52,480 nt of DNA from the NCBI GenBank assembly GCA_017651645.1, contig JAGCCO010000041.1:1-52480 (forward strand), written 5' to 3'. Position 1 is the first letter of the stretch. Each line of letters begins with the position of its first letter. The stretch comes from Bacteroidales bacterium. Lineage in GTDB: Bacteria > Bacteroidota > Bacteroidia > Bacteroidales > F082. The position numbers were made by a program, and so were the translations under genes. This document shows positions 50,555 to 52,480 of the stretch, piece by piece. The notes below the pieces were generated by a model. That model saw only the letters and a list, made by a program, of their open reading frames with translations. It was not told where the DNA came from and ran no database searches.

Positions 50555-51550
50555 ATGAATAAATACACAATATCCGGTTCGCCGCATGTGCATTCGACGG
50601 AAAACACGAGGAAGATCATGTATCGTGTGCTCCTCGCCCTGCTTCCCGCCTTGCTTGTGGCCATTTACTATTTCGGCTGGTATGCGCTCCGCCTGACCAT
50701 CGTCACGGTGGCCACCTGCATGCTGACCGAATGGCTCATTCAGAAATTCCTCATCAAAGGCCCCTTGACCATCAACGACGGCTCGGCCGCGCTGACAGGT
50801 GTGCTGTTGGCTTTCAATGTGCCCGCCAACCTTCCTATCTGGATGGCTATCGTAGGTAGCATCGTTGCCATCGGCATCGGCAAGATGGCCTTCGGTGGCT
50901 TGGGCAAGAACCCCTTCAATCCCGCGTTGGTAGGCCGTGTGTTCATGCTCGTGTCCTTCCCCACCGCCATGACCACTTGGCCCAAGGCTGCACCCATCTT
51001 TGAAGATGGTTTCTTCACCGATGCCGTCACGGGTCCCACCCCGCTCGGCATCTTGAAGGAAGCTGGTGTAGGGAACTTAGCAGAAGCTGGTGACATGCAG
51101 TTCTTAGACATGGTATTAGGTAACCGAGGCGGTGCCTTCGGTGAGGTTTGTGCCATCGCCTTAGTGCTCGGTGCCATCTACCTCCTCGCCCGTAAGGTCA
51201 TCGATATCTGGACGCCGCTAAGCATCCTGCTCACCGTGTTCGTCTTCACGGGTATTTGCTACCTCGTCGACCCGACGCAATACATCGCCCCTTGGTACCA
51301 TCTCGTCTACGGTGGTCTCCTCCTCGGCGCCTTCTTCATGGCTACCGATATGGTGACTTCGCCCATGACTACGAAAGGCAAGCTCCTGTTCGGCTTCGGC
51401 ATCGGTGCCATCACGGTCATCATACGTCTGTGGGGTGCCTATCCCGAAGGTGTGTCGTTCGCCATTCTAATCATGAATGCCTTCACCCCGCTCATCAACA
51501 AGGCCTTCAAGCCTCAAGTTTTTGGTGTTGTCAAACCCTCTAAAAACTAA
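50555..51550 (+). CDS. rnfD: Rnf complex subunit RnfD
   Basis: 331 residues with about nine membrane helices. Family motifs: ISGSPHVHSTENTRKIMYRV, DGSAALTGVLLAFNVP, GGLGKNPFNPALVGRVF and the flavinylation site region AVTGPTPLGILKEA, where the Thr that carries FMN in other RnfD proteins is kept but the usual GAT reads GPT. C-terminal FMATDMVTSPMTTKGKLLFG is also typical. It forms part of the ion-conducting membrane core. It follows rnfC after 72 nt holding a palindromic repeat. Confidence 0.96.
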   Translation: MNKYTISGSPHVHSTENTRKIMYRVLLALLPALLVAIYYFGWYALRLTIVTVATCMLTEWLIQKFLIKGPLTINDGSAALTGVLLAFNVPANLPIWMAIVGSIVAIGIGKMAFGGLGKNPFNPALVGRVFMLVSFPTAMTTWPKAAPIFEDGFFTDAVTGPTPLGILKEAGVGNLAEAGDMQFLDMVLGNRGGAFGEVCAIALVLGAIYLLARKVIDIWTPLSILLTVFVFTGICYLVDPTQYIAPWYHLVYGGLLLGAFFMATDMVTSPMTTKGKLLFGFGIGAITVIIRLWGAYPEGVSFAILIMNAFTPLINKAFKPQVFGVVKPSKN

Positions 51551-51555
51551 TCGCC

Positions 51556-52221
51556 ATGGCTAAGAAGAAAGAATCCACATTAGTTAATATGCTCGTGGCA
51601 CTGCTCGTCATCGCAGCGGTGTCGGGCGGTGTGCTCGGCTTAGTCTATGGCGTGACCAAAGACGCCATCGCTGAAGTCGACCAGAAGAAGAACGAAGCAG
51701 CCATCCAAGCTGTGTTGCCATTGGAGGGCGAGATTACCTATAAGGCTGACACGTTGAAGTACACTTACGAAGGTGTCGACATGACCTTCCCCTGCAACCT
51801 CGCCTACGATGCCAACGGCAACTTCCAAGGCGCCGCTGTCAAAACCAGCGAAGGTGGCTTCGGTGGCAAGATCGACATGATGGTCGGTTTCCTCGCCGAT
51901 GGTACCATCAAAGGCACTTCGGTATTGTCGCACGCTGAGACCCCTGGTTTGGGAGCCAATATGACCGGCAAGTTCAAGGACCAGTTCGTCGATAAGAACC
52001 CTGCCGACTTTAAACTGATTGTAAAGAAAGACGGTGGCGACGTCGACGCTATCACAGCAGCCACCATCACCTCGAGAGCTTTCTCGAAGGCGGTGGACAA
52101 GGCTTATAAGGCCTTCGAGGCCAACAAGGCACAATTCATGAACAACGCTCCCGTCGAGGAAATCGTTACCGAAACGGAAGAAGTAATCGAAATCACGGAA
52201 GGAGGAACTGAAAATGAGTAA
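51556..52221 (+). CDS. rnfG: Rnf complex subunit RnfG
   Basis: 221 residues. An N-terminal membrane helix (MLVALLVIAAVSGGVLGLVYGV) leads to a periplasmic FMN-binding domain with GFGGKIDMMVGFLADGTI, SHAETPGLGANM and the FMN-attachment motif DAITAATITSRAFSKAV (Thr acceptor). RnfG carries covalently bound FMN and passes electrons within the complex. The acidic C-terminal tail (VTETEEVIEITEGGTENE) is variable. Overlaps rnfE by 8 nt. Confidence 0.96.
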   Translation: MAKKKESTLVNMLVALLVIAAVSGGVLGLVYGVTKDAIAEVDQKKNEAAIQAVLPLEGEITYKADTLKYTYEGVDMTFPCNLAYDANGNFQGAAVKTSEGGFGGKIDMMVGFLADGTIKGTSVLSHAETPGLGANMTGKFKDQFVDKNPADFKLIVKKDGGDVDAITAATITSRAFSKAVDKAYKAFEANKAQFMNNAPVEEIVTETEEVIEITEGGTENE

Positions 52222-52480
52222 CAACTTGCAAACCTTTACCAAGGGCCTCGTCAAAGAAAACCCCATCCTGGTGCTGCTGTTGGGCTGCTGCCCGACCTTG
52301 GCTACCACCACCAGTGCCATCAACGGCATGTCGATGGGCTTGGCCACCACCTTCGTGCTGGTGTTGTCCAACATCTTCATCTCACTTTTGAAGGGCTTCA
52401 TCCCCGACAAAGTGCGTATCCCCTGCTTCATCGTGGTCATCGCCTCGTTCGTGACGCTGGTGCAGCTGCTGATGCAGGCC
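52214..52480 (+). CDS. rnfE: Rnf complex subunit RnfE, 3'-truncated by window edge
   Basis: 89 codons are visible, starting MSNNLQTFTKGLVKENPILV and containing LLGCCPTLATTTSAINGMSMG, characteristic of RnfE/NqrD membrane subunits, then helices FVLVLSNIFISLLKG and FIVVIASFVTLVQLLMQA. It is one of the two small ion-channel-like subunits (with RnfA, expected next). Position after rnfG fits the order B-C-D-G-E-A. Confidence 0.96.
   Translation, partial: MSNNLQTFTKGLVKENPILVLLLGCCPTLATTTSAINGMSMGLATTFVLVLSNIFISLLKGFIPDKVRIPCFIVVIASFVTLVQLLMQA

Overview
The window reads as chromosomal DNA of an uncultured-type Bacteroidales (phylum Bacteroidota), most likely from a gut or rumen community. The evidence is the repeated Bacteroidota -7 promoter element TAnnTTTG (often with TTG about 19 bp upstream), type IX secretion (T9SS) type A C-terminal sorting domains, FISUMP (Fibrobacter succinogenes major paralogous domain) lipoproteins, the Bacteroidota-specific families DUF5606 and DUF4834, and an rseC-rnfBCDGE locus. 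No rRNA, tRNA, CRISPR array, transposase, integrase or phage gene was seen. No stretch over 300 bases lacks a gene.

Layout. 1-6.4 kb: the 3' part of htpG, then a block of FISUMP-like surface lipoproteins interrupted by an AAA ATPase gene with a striking palindrome array upstream, and a TIR-transmembrane-FGE-like receptor gene in operon with a FISUMP lipoprotein. 6.4-13.8 kb: two TPM-domain proteins, ftsE, two glycosyltransferases, murB (with an in-frame repeat insertion), a small membrane protein, pyrD and pyrK. 13.8-19.4 kb: DUF5606, then a four-gene operon (steroid 5-alpha-reductase-like, short Old Yellow Enzyme, short-chain dehydrogenase, PCMD-like protein), a Zn metallopeptidase and a small lipoprotein. 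19.5-23.1 kb: a GLUG-repeat T9SS cargo protein, the dipeptidase pepD and rpmH (ribosomal protein L34). 23.2-30.4 kb: a methyltransferase, then GT2, DUF4834, YfhO-like and GT4 genes, and a convergent GT4, all suggesting surface glycan synthesis.

30.5-48.1 kb is dominated by very large secreted proteins. A four-gene operon (30518-40970) encodes one short DUF1566/FISUMP-like protein and three giant T9SS cargos of 1053, 1008 and 1206 residues. They are assembled from the same parts: lectin-fold DUF1566-like domains, a Ca-binding FG-GAP-like propeller, cysteine-paired WNG/GCDS repeats, and one of two sorting-domain cassettes. A second, smaller set (45433-48102) lies between rseC and rnfB. Between the two sets are a flippase, a YihY/BrkB protein and another FISUMP lipoprotein. 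The window ends in the Rnf ion-pumping ferredoxin:NAD oxidoreductase operon (rnfB, C, D, G and the start of rnfE).

Taken together, it is an ordinary housekeeping backbone (htpG, ftsE, murB, pyrDK, rpmH, pepD, rnf) into which expanded families of surface proteins with a C-type-lectin-like/FGE-like fold have been inserted or amplified. The points most worth a second look are the TIR-TM-FGE receptor, the palindromic array phased at 32-33 bp, the putative steroid or bile-acid reductase operon, the modular giant T9SS proteins, and several dispersed palindromic repeats, one of them inside murB.
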